Shown: positions 25,746-34,614, counted from the stretch's first letter. The stretch: DNA of 64,000 nt from Paenibacillus harenae DSM 16969 (GCF_000422465.1 NZ_AULV01000018.1:113922-177921); one strand, 5' to 3'. Translations and numbers: made by a program. Notes: generated by a model from the sequence alone, not told the origin.

Positions 25746-26393
25746 TTACCGATCCGCCATAGGCTTCGCCCAGGTCCGGCTGCCGGTTAAATATTTTTCG
25801 GTCAGCACGGTGAGCAGCTGAATGCCGACTTCATTTTCTCCGCCTTCCGGGATAATAATATCGGCATATTTCTTGGACGGTTCGATGAACGCTTCATGCA
25901 TGGGCTTAACCGTTCTCAAATATTGATCGTGAATCGATTGAATGGTCCGGCCGCGGTCCTCGATATCCCGCAGCACCCGCCTGAGAATACGGACATCGGG
26001 ATCGGTATCGACGAACACTTTAATGTCGAGCATCTCTCTCAGCTTCTCGTCGGACAGCACATGGAGACCTTCGATAATCACGATGTTATTAGGCTCGAGC
26101 TCCACCGTCTCGACGGCAGAACGGGCATGAACGGTGAAGTCGTAGACCGGGGCATGGGCGGTTCGGCCGCTTTTTAGTTGGATGAGGTTCTCGATGAGCA
26201 GCTCATTGTCAAAGGCAAGCGGATGATCGTAATTGATTGCTTCACGTTCCTTCAAGCTGAGCGCCGGATAGTCCTTGTAGTAGTTGTCCTGGGATATAAA
26301 CGTCACTTTCCCCGATCCCAGGCGTTCAATGACTGAGCAAGCTACCGTCGTTTTGCCGGATCCGGTCCCGCCGGCGATTCCAATAATGAGCAT
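25746..26393 (-). CDS. udk: Uridine kinase
   Basis: Phosphorylates uridine and cytidine to UMP and CMP in pyrimidine salvage; cytoplasmic. The 215-residue protein is of the usual length, with the P-loop GGTGSGKTT near the N-terminus, ISQDNYYKD, YDHPLAFDNELL, and DTDPDVRILRRVLRD, all typical of uridine kinases. I chose the ATG at 26393, where the conserved domain begins (LIIGIAGGTG); the frame stays open upstream to 26459 but those residues are not family-like. GGGAGG lies about 12 bases before, a wide spacing. It is a single gene. Confidence 0.95.
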   Translation of the reverse strand: MLIIGIAGGTGSGKTTVACSVIERLGSGKVTFISQDNYYKDYPALSLKEREAINYDHPLAFDNELLIENLIQLKSGRTAHAPVYDFTVHARSAVETVELEPNNIVIIEGLHVLSDEKLREMLDIKVFVDTDPDVRILRRVLRDIEDRGRTIQSIHDQYLRTVKPMHEAFIEPSKKYADIIIPEGGENEVGIQLLTVLTEKYLTGSRTWAKPMADR

Positions 26394-26420
26394 GTTGTTG
26401 AAATAAACCTCCCTAAGACT

Positions 26421-26447
26421 GTGCAATTGTAGCAATTGTAGTATTGT
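26421..26447 (-). promoter_or_regulatory. Promoter region of udk with three TACAAT repeats
   Basis: On the minus strand TACAAT occurs three times at 8-9-base spacing, the first preceded by TGC and so a possible extended -10. The repeats could be alternative -10 elements, or early transcribed sequence. No -35 is clear. Confidence 0.4.
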
Positions 26448-26610
26448 AGCACAGCTCATGCTTATTTTCCTCTACCCTCGGCTGTATGATAGTAGCATCT
26501 CAACAATGAGAAGGATTTAATCTTGCAGGCAATAGACATACTGGACGGTTAATTCAAATATACGTAATTAGTTGCGTCAAGAGCTATAAATAAGCGGGGT
26601 GATGTGAGGG

Positions 26611-27276
26611 ATGCCGCAATTCATTGGTATTGGGGAAGCGTGGGACCCTGCTATCAGGGCAACTTTTCAAGCATTGGCGGATGCGATCATCCCGCCGAGC
26701 ATAAGACATGCAGGAGAGATAGGGTTGGAGACAATAGCAGGAGCGGTTCAGCTCTGCGTGGATCAATTCGTGTCAGGGGATATCGAGCATTCGGAATTCG
26801 TTCCTGCAGGTACGGACCAGATTCCGATTTCTCTATCAAAGTCAACGGCTCACCTGCTGGATAGCGGGGCTGAGCAATTCATTCGGAGCGGAAATTCCCG
26901 GCAGCCGTTAAATAACCGGGCTTTTCCCGGTGGCGGGCTATTCGCCGCTTTGTCCCGAATCGACAGGCTGCAAGCCTTAGCATTGCTGGACCGGCTTGAT
27001 CTCCCTCTGAATTCGCTGCTTCCTCCCTATCGTAACAACCCCGGCATCATTCAAACCATGATCGATTCATTAACTCAATTAACGATGTTTGGATACTACT
27101 CCGAATGGTTCGGGTACGGCACGACGCGCCTTTATCCGCCGGAATGCCGACGGATTGCGTTTTTCCCCCCCGGCTGGCGTTTATCCGGTTATCCCGGGCC
27201 GGCTTTCGGCTATCGTGATCTTCGCGGATATATATTGAAATATCCTCATGGTAAAGGGGGATGCCCTAATGGCTGA
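26611..27276 (+). CDS. Gluconate 2-dehydrogenase subunit 3-like protein
   Basis: Probably the small subunit of the GMC oxidoreductase encoded next. The 221-residue protein has FQALADAIIPPS near residue 20, the hallmark of the subunit 3 family, and a tryptophan/tyrosine-rich C-terminal part (YYSEWFGYGTTRLYPPE, FFPPGWRLSGYPGP). Family members often carry a Tat signal; this one does not, so the complex would be cytoplasmic. Its end overlaps the next gene by 8 bases. No cytochrome c gene follows, unlike classical gluconate dehydrogenase operons, so the electron acceptor is unknown. Confidence 0.75.
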   Translation: MPQFIGIGEAWDPAIRATFQALADAIIPPSIRHAGEIGLETIAGAVQLCVDQFVSGDIEHSEFVPAGTDQIPISLSKSTAHLLDSGAEQFIRSGNSRQPLNNRAFPGGGLFAALSRIDRLQALALLDRLDLPLNSLLPPYRNNPGIIQTMIDSLTQLTMFGYYSEWFGYGTTRLYPPECRRIAFFPPGWRLSGYPGPAFGYRDLRGYILKYPHGKGGCPNG

Positions 27277-28972
27277 CCCGGATGTCATCGTCATCGGTTC
27301 GGGAGGCGGCGGAGCCGTGATTGCCAAAGAGCTGGGTGAGAAAGGCTTACAGGTATTGGTTCTGGAAGCAGGCCCGTGGTACGGTCATTCGGAATGGCCG
27401 GAACCGAATAAGGAGCGGGGGGCGCAAAGCAGCTCCAGCGTAGAAGACTTGAATGTAACTTTATACAAGGAGCAATACAGCAAGCTTGAAGGTGAAATGA
27501 ATGACTTAATCACGGGCAGGCTTCGCTGGGGGCCGGCAGACCGGAATCGGCCGCCTTGGTATCGGAATGTAACGGAGAGGGGTTTCGTTTGGCAAAATGC
27601 CGGTGTAGGAGGAACAACGCAATCTTATCTGGCTAATTGTCCCCGCGCATTTCCCGGGTCGGTTGATTCCATCTGGCCGATATCTTACCGGGATCTGATC
27701 CCCTATTACGAGAAAGTGGAGGCAACGCTTCCGGTAGAATTTGCGCCGGTGACGTCGAAGGAGGAGTTGTTCTTCTACGGGGCCATGAAAGCCGGCTGGC
27801 AATTGATTCCTGACTTGAATGTGACAACGCCAGGTTATCGCCCGCAGCCAAACGCCATTCTCCCAACGAATCGGCATCTGACGAATCCGGACTATTCGTT
27901 GGAGCAATTGTCCTGGATGACGGGCTGCACGCTTGCCGGTCATTGCATTAACGGCTGTCCGCACGGACCCTCGGTGGATAAAATCGCGAAACGTTCAACA
28001 AACGTCAGCTATGTGCCGCTTGCGTTACGTACAGGCCGCGTAACGATAAGACCCAACGCGTATGCCATTCGGATCTTGACGGAGCCGCATCCCTCGGAAG
28101 GGCAGCGCGCAATCGGCGTGCGAATACGGGATACGTGGACGGGGGAGACGGAAGAACTCATGGCAGACGTCATGGTCCTGGCTGCCGGTGCTATCGAAAG
28201 CCCGCGGCTTTGGCTCAATTCGGGTTTGCCTTCTAATCCGTGGGTAGGAAAAGGACTTGTGAATCATTATTTTGACTGGGTAACAGGCATGTTCGATGAA
28301 AAAGATTTAATCCCGATTTTGGGATGCCCGGAGATTAATCCCTTTGTAGGGCATACGTCAGGCGGAAGGCTCGATTATCCGGGTCTTGGATCCATTATGG
28401 TAACGGGGCTAAGCCCGGGACTCGCCGCTTCCATGAGCTTCGGCATAAGTCAGTCCGGATACAGCAACCTTCATCCGCCTTACGGCGGAATGCCATGGTA
28501 CGCGCAAGGCCGCATTGCAGGGCCGGAGCTTCAGCATTGGATGGAAAACTACCGCAGAACGTTAAGCCTCGTGATATTCGCCGATGACGAGGTGGATATT
28601 CGGAACGGGGTTACGGTTGATCCATTAAATAAGGATGAACATGGTCCCGTCCCTAAAGTCAGATACGTTCCCGGTCAACAGGGTGAGAAGAACCGCCTCA
28701 AGCTGGTTCGGATCGCAGTCGATATTTTACGGAAGGCAGGGGCTCGAAAGGTGCTTCGCACGGATTGGCCGGCTTCCTTAATGATACATATGGAGAGCAC
28801 GATGAGAATGGGATTTGTCGTCGATTCAAATGGTGAAGCCTATCAGGTGAAAAGGTTATATATCGCTGATAACAGTGTACACTTTAACGCTCTGGGAGGA
28901 GCGAATCCTACGCTGACTACGCAGGCGCTCGCCACCCGCACGGCTGAACAACTGGCCGAAACATATTTTTAA
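27269..28972 (+). CDS. GMC-family FAD oxidoreductase
   Basis: Oxidises an alcohol group, probably of a sugar, polyol or cyclitol, with FAD. The 567-residue protein has the N-terminal FAD dinucleotide fold (VIVIGSGGGGAVIAKELGEKG then VLVLEAG), a second GMC segment (VLAAGAIESPRLWLNSG), and the C-terminal GMC_oxred_C region with a probable catalytic His in DNSVHFNALGGANPTLT. A cysteine group (MTGCTLAGHCINGCPHG) resembles that of the large subunit of gluconate-type dehydrogenases. Start is the ATG at 27269, 8 bases after AAAGGGGG. It pairs with the subunit 3-like gene. The substrate is not known. Confidence 0.88.
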   Translation: MADPDVIVIGSGGGGAVIAKELGEKGLQVLVLEAGPWYGHSEWPEPNKERGAQSSSSVEDLNVTLYKEQYSKLEGEMNDLITGRLRWGPADRNRPPWYRNVTERGFVWQNAGVGGTTQSYLANCPRAFPGSVDSIWPISYRDLIPYYEKVEATLPVEFAPVTSKEELFFYGAMKAGWQLIPDLNVTTPGYRPQPNAILPTNRHLTNPDYSLEQLSWMTGCTLAGHCINGCPHGPSVDKIAKRSTNVSYVPLALRTGRVTIRPNAYAIRILTEPHPSEGQRAIGVRIRDTWTGETEELMADVMVLAAGAIESPRLWLNSGLPSNPWVGKGLVNHYFDWVTGMFDEKDLIPILGCPEINPFVGHTSGGRLDYPGLGSIMVTGLSPGLAASMSFGISQSGYSNLHPPYGGMPWYAQGRIAGPELQHWMENYRRTLSLVIFADDEVDIRNGVTVDPLNKDEHGPVPKVRYVPGQQGEKNRLKLVRIAVDILRKAGARKVLRTDWPASLMIHMESTMRMGFVVDSNGEAYQVKRLYIADNSVHFNALGGANPTLTTQALATRTAEQLAETYF

Positions 28973-28986
28973 GCGATAAACCGCAA

Positions 28987-29017
28987 TGAAATAATATTCA
29001 TGCCGGAGGGTATTCTA
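28987..29017 (+). promoter_or_regulatory. Possible forespore (sigma G/F-like) promoter
   Basis: TGAAAT, an 18-base spacer and TATTCTA resemble the sigma G pattern (TGAATA, 17-18 bases, CATACTA). It lies just before the DUF3231 gene. Similar pairs occur before the genes at 62625 and 63026. Confidence 0.35.
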
Positions 29018-29039
29018 ACACAGAAAAGGAGGTGTGGGA

Positions 29040-29582
29040 ATGAATATCTTAGAAGTATTTCGCGATGCGGTTAAGCCGTTTATGGATGGCGAGAAACCGC
29101 CCTTGAATGTCGGGGAGGTCATGAACTTGTGGTTTTACTTAACCGCAACGGAACAAACGATGCGCGGTGAACAGGTATCGTATAATATTGTTCAGGATCT
29201 TGATCTTAAAGAGTTGCTGAAGGTAGTTATTAACGATGTTCACGGACCGATCCAAAAGGAATTAACGGAGTTTCTAACTGCGGAAGGAGTGCCCCTCCCT
29301 GAGAGAACGCCGGATAAGCCCATCGGCGATTTCCGGAGCATTCCGGAAGGCTCTAAATTGTCTGATGAAGAAGTGGCCTGTCTTCTCAGCTTCAATATTG
29401 TGCTTGGGATTAATTATGCATGCCGGGGAGTAACGGAGTCGGTCAGGCCGGATGTATCGTTCATGTTCGCCAAATTTCAGATGAGGAAGATGACGTATTC
29501 GATCCAGCTCAGAGATCTGTTAATGAGAAGAGGATGGCTGCAGGTACCGCCTTATTATAAAACGGAAGCACTTGTGCCTTAG
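29040..29582 (+). CDS. DUF3231 family protein
   Basis: The 180-residue protein is all-helical in appearance and belongs to the DUF3231 group, which is related to spore coat proteins of the CotF/ferritin-like type and common in spore formers. It contains GEVMNLWFYLTATEQTMRGE and MRKMTYSIQLRDLLMRRGWLQVPP. I chose the ATG at 29040, which follows AAAGGAGGTG; a GTG at 29034 lies too near. A sigma G-like promoter lies in front. The exact function is not known. Confidence 0.8.
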   Translation: MNILEVFRDAVKPFMDGEKPPLNVGEVMNLWFYLTATEQTMRGEQVSYNIVQDLDLKELLKVVINDVHGPIQKELTEFLTAEGVPLPERTPDKPIGDFRSIPEGSKLSDEEVACLLSFNIVLGINYACRGVTESVRPDVSFMFAKFQMRKMTYSIQLRDLLMRRGWLQVPPYYKTEALVP

Positions 29583-29665
29583 CGGAAAATCGGGAAGACT
29601 GCGTATAACGAAAGTCGGGAGAACGGCCAACGACTTCCAAAATATTTTCGCAACCGCTGCACTCA

Positions 29666-29674
29666 TGGTATAAT
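29666..29674 (+). promoter_or_regulatory. Extended -10 promoter of the small HTH gene
   Basis: TGGTATAAT is a perfect extended -10 (TGn plus TATAAT). It lies 41 bases before the ATG at 29715, with AGAGAGGTT in the leader. The -35 region is poor, as extended -10 promoters allow. Confidence 0.65.
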
Positions 29675-29714
29675 GAGGTGTTCCGATCGAGTAGGAACAG
29701 AGAGGTTGCTTTAT

Positions 29715-29987
29715 ATGCAAGAATTTAAAGACTGGAACCTTAAAGTGAAAGAAACCTTTAATGCGACTAGCAAAGAGGTTGTATTGACGGTAACGGAGGC
29801 AGGCAGGACGCTGGGTCTCTCGAAGGACAATATGAAGCAATATGTGGAGAAACACAAACTAACCAAGATTCCTATATCGAGAAGCGTTCATCGGTATTTG
29901 CTGTTGAAGAGCGAGCTGGATCAGATTTTGGATAACAGGTTCGACGATTACTCACTTTCGCCAAAGGATTCATTGCTTAATCGATGA
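29715..29987 (+). CDS. Small helix-turn-helix (excisionase-like) protein
   Basis: The 90-residue protein likely binds DNA. The central part, VTEAGRTLGLSKDNMKQYVEKHKL (about 33-56), reads as a helix-turn-helix like those of MerR/excisionase-type proteins, followed by RSVHRYLLLKSELDQIL, which resembles the wing and the 'RIDLDEF'-like segment. The ATG at 29715 has GAGAGGTTG before it; the frame is open upstream to 29673. It is transcribed from its own promoter, and its 3' end carries the promoter of the cold-shock gene. Target unknown. Confidence 0.7.
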   Translation: MQEFKDWNLKVKETFNATSKEVVLTVTEAGRTLGLSKDNMKQYVEKHKLTKIPISRSVHRYLLLKSELDQILDNRFDDYSLSPKDSLLNR

Positions 29988-30001
29988 AACTGTGCTATTG
30001 T
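29973..30001 (+). promoter_or_regulatory. Sigma A promoter of the cold-shock gene
   Basis: TTGCTT, a 17-base spacer and TATTGT. It overlaps the last codons of the HTH gene. The transcript would carry a leader of about 110 bases before the cold-shock ATG, as is common for csp genes, with a possible hairpin (GAAAGG with CCTTTTTC) inside. Confidence 0.6.
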
Positions 30002-30120
30002 AGAGAGATCGTATATGAGACCTGAAGTCACGAATTGGAAAGGGTTGCGATGCTGCCTTTTTCAGTGTGTGGCTTTTTTTAAAACAGTCCATGTAAAAAT
30101 TAGCTTTTGGAGGTAATATT

Positions 30121-30321
30121 ATGCAAACAGGTACAGTAAAATGGTTTAACGCAGAGAAAGGCTTCGGTTTCATCGAGGCTGAAGGCGGCACGGATGTATT
30201 CGTACATTTCAGCGCAATCACAGGCGAAGGATTTAAATCGTTGGACGAAGGACAACGCGTTGAATTCAACGTGGTTCAAGGCAACCGCGGACCGCAAGCT
30301 GAGAATGTCGTAAAGCTGTAA
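30121..30321 (+). CDS. Cold-shock protein (CspA family)
   Basis: A 66-residue single-strand nucleic acid binder and RNA chaperone. It carries both RNA-binding motifs, KGFGFI (RNP1) and VFVHFS (RNP2), and the usual opening [11 protein letters not shown] and ending GPQAENVV. Length is normal for the family. TGGAGGTAA lies 5-7 bases before the ATG, the long leader is typical of csp genes, and a terminator follows 20 bases after the stop, so it is a single-gene transcript. Confidence 0.97.
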   Translation: MQTGTVKWFNAEKGFGFIEAEGGTDVFVHFSAITGEGFKSLDEGQRVEFNVVQGNRGPQAENVVKL

Positions 30322-30340
30322 TTTCAAACAGATGAAGAAC

Positions 30341-30370
30341 CGCTCTTGACTCCGGTCAAGGGCGTTTTTT
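30341..30370 (+). terminator. Terminator of the cold-shock gene
   Basis: CGCTCTTGAC pairs with GTCAAGGGCG (one wobble) around TCCG, then six Ts. Confidence 0.95.
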
Positions 30371-30496
30371 GTGCATAAAAGGGGAAATCTCTTGTCCAAA
30401 ACATACACTTTTCAACCCAGCATGGATGGTTATACTTAGAAACAGGTATAAACAACTTCGAGGGTGTCGCTGGAATAGTGAGGATGGTAAATCAAG

Positions 30497-31729
30497 ATGG
30501 GTGTAATAAAGCTGGTCAAACGTATGGATTTTCATCCCGTGGCCTGGGGGCTTCTTATGGGCACGTTCCTTTCGCGCATTGGCTTCTATATGACGATTCC
30601 GTTCCTGGGTATTTATTTAGGCAAGGTGAAGGGGATTGATCCGGCGGCGGTCGGAGCTATTTTAGCGGTGAGTTTTCTGGCAGGGACATTATGCAGCTTT
30701 GTCGGGGGAGCGCTGTCGGACAAGCTGGGGAGATACCCGGTGCTTCTTTCATCCATGGCCGCCTGGAGCCTCGTATTTATCGGGTTTGCCCTGGCGGACG
30801 AAACATGGCTGTACTTCGTATTAAGCGGCTTGAACGGCCTCTTCCGCAGCGTGTTCGAACCGACGGCCAGAGCGCTGCTCGCCGATGTAACGCCGGTTGA
30901 ACGACGCTCGGACGTGTTTAATGCGAGATACTTCACCATTAATATTGGCGGGGCTATCGGGCCGTTAATCGGATTAAAGCTCGGGGCCGGCGGTTCTTCT
31001 CCGCTTATCCCGTTTATCGTAAGCGCCTGTATTTTTGCCCTTTATGCCGTATTGCTGGCGTTATTCATGCTGACCTTCAAGCACCGGGAGCAGGAGAAAG
31101 CGGCTTCCGTTCCGATGAAGCAGATGGTGCAAATCGTGTTTAAAGACAAAGTATTCCTTTATTTGCTTCTAGGCAATACATTCGTGGTCGGCGCATATTC
31201 GCATTTGGATACGACGCTGTCGCAATTTATCGGTCATGACCGGATCGAGACGTACTCCTTGCTTTTTATAATGAACACGCTGACCGTATTGGTATTCCAA
31301 TATCCGCTGGCGAGGCTGATGAAGCGGTTTTCTGCTTTAACCTCATTAAAGGCGGGATGCTTTTTATTTGGTCTGGGCTTGTTCGGGTTCGGCATATTTG
31401 ACCATGTGCTTCTGTTGATCTTGTCGATGGTTGTTTTCACGATCGGTGAAATTATTTCCTTTGTTACCGGGGATGTGCTTATCGGGGAAATTGCTCCCCC
31501 GCATTTAAGAGGGGCGTATTTTGGCGCGAGCGGGTTCGCGTTTATCGGGCAAAGCGTCTGCGCATGGGTCGGCGGACTCCTGCTTCAGACCTTGGGCTTC
31601 GGGAATGGCCCGCTCATTTTCTTCATCCTCATGTTATTAACCTTTATTGCGTTTCCGTTCTTCCGCAAAGGGCAGCAGTTGCGGGAGCATCGGCAGGCAG
31701 CTGATGAAGTGAATGGAATCACCGCATAA
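30497..31729 (+). CDS. MFS transporter, multidrug-type
   Basis: A 410-residue membrane carrier with about twelve segments, probably a drug or metabolite exporter. The loop between segments 2 and 3 has GALSDKLGRYPVLL, the major facilitator signature, and segments 4-5 include the arginine-containing FRSVFEPTARALLADVTP. The ATG at 30497 follows GAGGATG at a wide spacing. A possible -10 TATACT lies at 30431. It is a single gene and no adjacent regulator points to a substrate. Confidence 0.88.
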   Translation: MGVIKLVKRMDFHPVAWGLLMGTFLSRIGFYMTIPFLGIYLGKVKGIDPAAVGAILAVSFLAGTLCSFVGGALSDKLGRYPVLLSSMAAWSLVFIGFALADETWLYFVLSGLNGLFRSVFEPTARALLADVTPVERRSDVFNARYFTINIGGAIGPLIGLKLGAGGSSPLIPFIVSACIFALYAVLLALFMLTFKHREQEKAASVPMKQMVQIVFKDKVFLYLLLGNTFVVGAYSHLDTTLSQFIGHDRIETYSLLFIMNTLTVLVFQYPLARLMKRFSALTSLKAGCFLFGLGLFGFGIFDHVLLLILSMVVFTIGEIISFVTGDVLIGEIAPPHLRGAYFGASGFAFIGQSVCAWVGGLLLQTLGFGNGPLIFFILMLLTFIAFPFFRKGQQLREHRQAADEVNGITA

Positions 31730-31807
31730 ATTCATAGGTCTAAAGTTTTAGACGTACCCTGCCGATAGATATAATAGTTTGGAACTATTATTGTGGGGGA
31801 GTAGAAC

Positions 31808-32020
31808 ATGGAGAAAAGTCCAAAATCGTTTGTTGCTGCATTACTGCTTTGCTTTTTCTTGGGGACATTAGGAATTCATCGCTTCTACGCAGGAAAAATC
31901 GGAACAGGAATTTTGCAAATCATTACGCTTGGCGGTCTAGGGATCTGGGTATTGGTCGATTTCATTATGATCGTTATCAGCAAGTTTACGGATAGTGAAG
32001 GAAGAAGAATCACGCCATAA
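31808..32020 (+). CDS. TM2 domain protein
   Basis: A 70-residue protein with two membrane segments joined by a short loop (FVAALLLCFFLGTLGIHRFYAGK and GILQIITLGGLGIWVLVDFIMI), the full TM2 domain including the conserved GxHRFYxGK. TM2 proteins are common in Gram-positives; their role is unclear. The ATG follows GGGGGAG by about 6 bases. TATAAT at 31770-31775 with TTTAGA 17 bases upstream is its likely promoter. Confidence 0.9.
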   Translation: MEKSPKSFVAALLLCFFLGTLGIHRFYAGKIGTGILQIITLGGLGIWVLVDFIMIVISKFTDSEGRRITP

Positions 32021-32029
32021 ATAAAACGA

Positions 32030-32064
32030 GAAAGAGCGCCCGGATCGTTGCCGGGCGCTCTTTC
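32030..32064. terminator. Bidirectional terminator between TM2 and TetR genes
   Basis: GAAAGAGCGCCCGG pairs perfectly with CCGGGCGCTCTTTC around a 7-base loop, between two convergent genes. Confidence 0.9.
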
Positions 32065-32088
32065 TATTACCAGCGTTGCGGGACGACA

Positions 32089-32757
32089 TTAATCCTTCCG
32101 CATCGCGATGCCGTGCATCAGGATGTCGAGCGTCCGGTCGATCTCCTCGTCTTCGTCGAAGGGAAATTCCGGAGCCAGAAACACGTGGAAGATAATCATG
32201 CCGATGAACATGCTGACGGAGGACCGCATGATACGCCAAGGCGGCGCTTCGATAATCTGTCCTTGATCCTGAAAATGCTTAACGACCTTCTCGAGTCTTT
32301 GAATGACAATGTTCGTCATCAAGCCTTTCACCTGCTCCATCAGCTCCGGTTGAAAGGGAACCTCGTGGATCAGAATCTTGATGAGCTTCACGTTTTTACG
32401 GGCGAACTGCAGTCTATCCTTGGCAATTGCCCGGAAGAAATCCTCGGTTTGGCTGTAAGGAATCTCCAGCAGCTTCGCAAAATCCCGCATGAAGAACGGA
32501 GCGATCAGCTTGGTTGCGATCGGCCCGGCAATAGAGAGAAGCAGGTCCTTCTTGGTTTTGTAATGACGGAAAATCGTCCCTTCGGCGACGCCTGCCCGCT
32601 GCGCGATTTCGCTTGTAGACGTGGCGGCGAAGCCCTTCTCCGAGAAGATCTCGACCGCCGCTTCCAATATTTGAATTTGTTTGTCGGTTTTCTTCTTCTC
32701 TTCGCCTTCGGTCAGCCGGATAAGCTCCTCCAGCCATTGATCCTTCTCGTCCGACAT
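32089..32757 (-). CDS. TetR-family repressor of the ABC exporter operon
   Basis: Likely represses its own operon until a ligand binds. The 222-residue protein has the TetR DNA-binding domain at about 25-72 (ILEAAVEIFSEKGFAATSTS then AGVAEGTIFRHYKTK) and a helical ligand domain after it. The ATG at 32757 follows AAAGGAGAT. It is the third gene of the operon after the ATPase and permease genes, 53 bases downstream of the permease. Two matching palindromes (GTGAGTAAT and TACTCAC halves) surround the operon promoter and are the obvious operators, giving feedback control. Confidence 0.9.
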   Translation of the reverse strand: MSDEKDQWLEELIRLTEGEEKKKTDKQIQILEAAVEIFSEKGFAATSTSEIAQRAGVAEGTIFRHYKTKKDLLLSIAGPIATKLIAPFFMRDFAKLLEIPYSQTEDFFRAIAKDRLQFARKNVKLIKILIHEVPFQPELMEQVKGLMTNIVIQRLEKVVKHFQDQGQIIEAPPWRIMRSSVSMFIGMIIFHVFLAPEFPFDEDEEIDRTLDILMHGIAMRKD

Positions 32758-32810
32758 AGAGGCTTATCTCCTTTCTCGTACTCGTGCTAATGAGGTCTTG
32801 CACTAGATTA

Positions 32811-33860
32811 CTATATTTTCCGGTGCTTGCGCAATGCGAGCACGTTGGCCGCCATGAAGAGGAGGGTGAGCGCCAGTAAAACAAAGACATCGGATGCGAT
32901 CGCGCTCCAGCCTTCGCCGCGGATCATGACGTTCCGCAGCGCATCGGCGCCGTACTTAAGCGGCGTAATATAGGACAGCCAGCTTAGCCATGGCGACATG
33001 CCGTCCAGATCGAACAAGCCGGAGAAAAAAACTTGCGGCACGATGACGAGCGGAATGAATTGAATCATTTGAAACTCCGTGTTTGCGAACGCGGACAGGA
33101 ATGTGCCGAAGCTGAGCGCCGTCAGGGACAAGAGCAGCATAATGAGCAGCACGTACCAGAACGATCCCGCCATCATACTTCCCAATACGCCGATCGTATA
33201 TCCGGCAATCAACACACCCTGCAGACTGGTGAAGATGCCGAAGCCAACCATATATCCGGCAACAATCTCCCACCGGCGCAGAGGCGTGGCCAGAAGACGC
33301 TCCAAGGTTCCGCTGGTGCGCTCCTTCAGGAAGGAAACCCCGGCAATGAGGAACACGAAGAAGAAGGCAAATAATCCGATTAATACGGGGCCAAAATGAT
33401 CGAAGGAAGACATGTCCTCCGAGCCGTGCAGATATTCGAATACCGGAGCGGGAAGTCCGGCGGCAGCCTGGTCGACGGCAGGCGCCCGCGCCTGCACAGC
33501 CTTCTGGATCAGCATCATGACGGCGCGGTTCTTGGCAGGGTCGCTGCCCTCCAACCTGATATGCGGCGAAGCGCCGTCAAGCCGGATGATCGCGTCTATC
33601 CTTTGATCCTTCAGCGCGGCTTCGGCTTCCTCTTGCGATTCGAAGACGGTTACTTCGGCATCGGCCGCGCTTAAGCTTTGCGTAATCGACTCCGGTACTT
33701 GTATAGTTCCGAGCTTGGGTTGATACGCGTCGCCGTTAAAGACCAGGTACATCAGAGACAAGACGAGCAGCGGCGCGGCGATCAGCAGAGCCATGGACCG
33801 TTTATCATGAATAAACTGACGGATAATACGAATGATGAGGGCCTTGATTCTCATGCTCAT
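32811..33860 (-). CDS. ABC-2 type exporter permease
   Basis: Membrane part of a two-gene ABC exporter. The 349-residue protein has an N-terminal membrane segment, a large outside domain (about 45-170), and five further segments at the C-terminal half (VLIGLFAFFFVFLIAGVSFL, WYVLLIMLLLSLTALSFGTF and others). The motif SFLKERTSGTLERLLATPLRRWEI is characteristic of ABC-2 permeases. Its ATG overlaps the ATPase stop by 4 bases (ATGA). The regulation by TetR suggests export of a toxic compound or drug. Confidence 0.92.
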   Translation of the reverse strand: MSMRIKALIIRIIRQFIHDKRSMALLIAAPLLVLSLMYLVFNGDAYQPKLGTIQVPESITQSLSAADAEVTVFESQEEAEAALKDQRIDAIIRLDGASPHIRLEGSDPAKNRAVMMLIQKAVQARAPAVDQAAAGLPAPVFEYLHGSEDMSSFDHFGPVLIGLFAFFFVFLIAGVSFLKERTSGTLERLLATPLRRWEIVAGYMVGFGIFTSLQGVLIAGYTIGVLGSMMAGSFWYVLLIMLLLSLTALSFGTFLSAFANTEFQMIQFIPLVIVPQVFFSGLFDLDGMSPWLSWLSYITPLKYGADALRNVMIRGEGWSAIASDVFVLLALTLLFMAANVLALRKHRKI

Positions 33861-34591
33861 GCGCGTATACCTCCGTAATAAAGAAATGCTTCCTCGATCG
33901 TGGAGCTTCCGGTCTGCGCCTTCAGCTCGTCAGGGGAGCCGGAGGCGATCAGGTGTCCGTCGCGGACCATTCCGAGCCGATGGCACTTGTCCGCTTCGTC
34001 CATCACGTGGGTCGTGACGAGAATCGTCGTTCCTTTGTTGCTTAAATGCTGCAGCTCATCCCATATCGATTTGCGAAGGACGGGATCGATCCCGACGGTC
34101 GGCTCATCCAGTATAAGCACCTCCGGCTCGTGAAGCAGCGCGATGGCCAGCGATAAGCGGCGCTTCATGCCGCCGGAGTAGGAACTGACGGAGCGCTTCA
34201 TGTGATCCGTCAGATTCACAAGCTCCATCACCCGCCCCATTCTCCTCTTCAGAGGCTCGCCGCGGAGGCCGAAGAGGGAGCCGAAAAATAACAGGTTTTC
34301 TTTAGCGGTCAGCTCCGCGTATAAAGCGTCCGATTGAGCCATATAGCCGATTCGGACCATCATCGCAAGCTTCGGCATCTGCGTGCCAAGCACCTCGATC
34401 CGACCGCCGGTCGCTTCGTCGATGCCGGCGATTATTTTGACGAATGTCGTTTTGCCGGATCCCGAGGGCCCTAGCAAGCCGAAAATCTCGCCTTTGCCGA
34501 CCGTGAGGCTAATGTCGTGAAGGACCGTTTTGTCATCGAATTTACGTATGACGCCGCGGGCTTGAATGCAAATTTCATTTTCTTTGCTCAT
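33857..34591 (-). CDS. ABC exporter ATP-binding protein
   Basis: Drives the exporter encoded next. The 244-residue protein has the Walker A loop GPSGSGKTT, the Q-loop segment IGYMAQSDALYAELTA, the signature SYSGGMKRRLS, Walker B VLILDEPTVGIDP, and the H-loop TILVTTHVMDEA. The ATG at 34591 lies 8 bases after GGAGGAG; a GTG at 34600 is directly against that site and less likely. It is the first gene of the TetR-controlled operon. Confidence 0.95.
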   Translation of the reverse strand: MSKENEICIQARGVIRKFDDKTVLHDISLTVGKGEIFGLLGPSGSGKTTFVKIIAGIDEATGGRIEVLGTQMPKLAMMVRIGYMAQSDALYAELTAKENLLFFGSLFGLRGEPLKRRMGRVMELVNLTDHMKRSVSSYSGGMKRRLSLAIALLHEPEVLILDEPTVGIDPVLRKSIWDELQHLSNKGTTILVTTHVMDEADKCHRLGMVRDGHLIASGSPDELKAQTGSSTIEEAFLYYGGIRA

Positions 34592-34614
34592 TCGTTTCAC
34601 TCCTCCGAATAAAA

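Noticed and set aside
30010..30120. Riboswitch in the leader of the cold-shock gene
   Set aside because: The leader is long and can form a hairpin, but no known riboswitch core is visible; long leaders are normal for csp genes.
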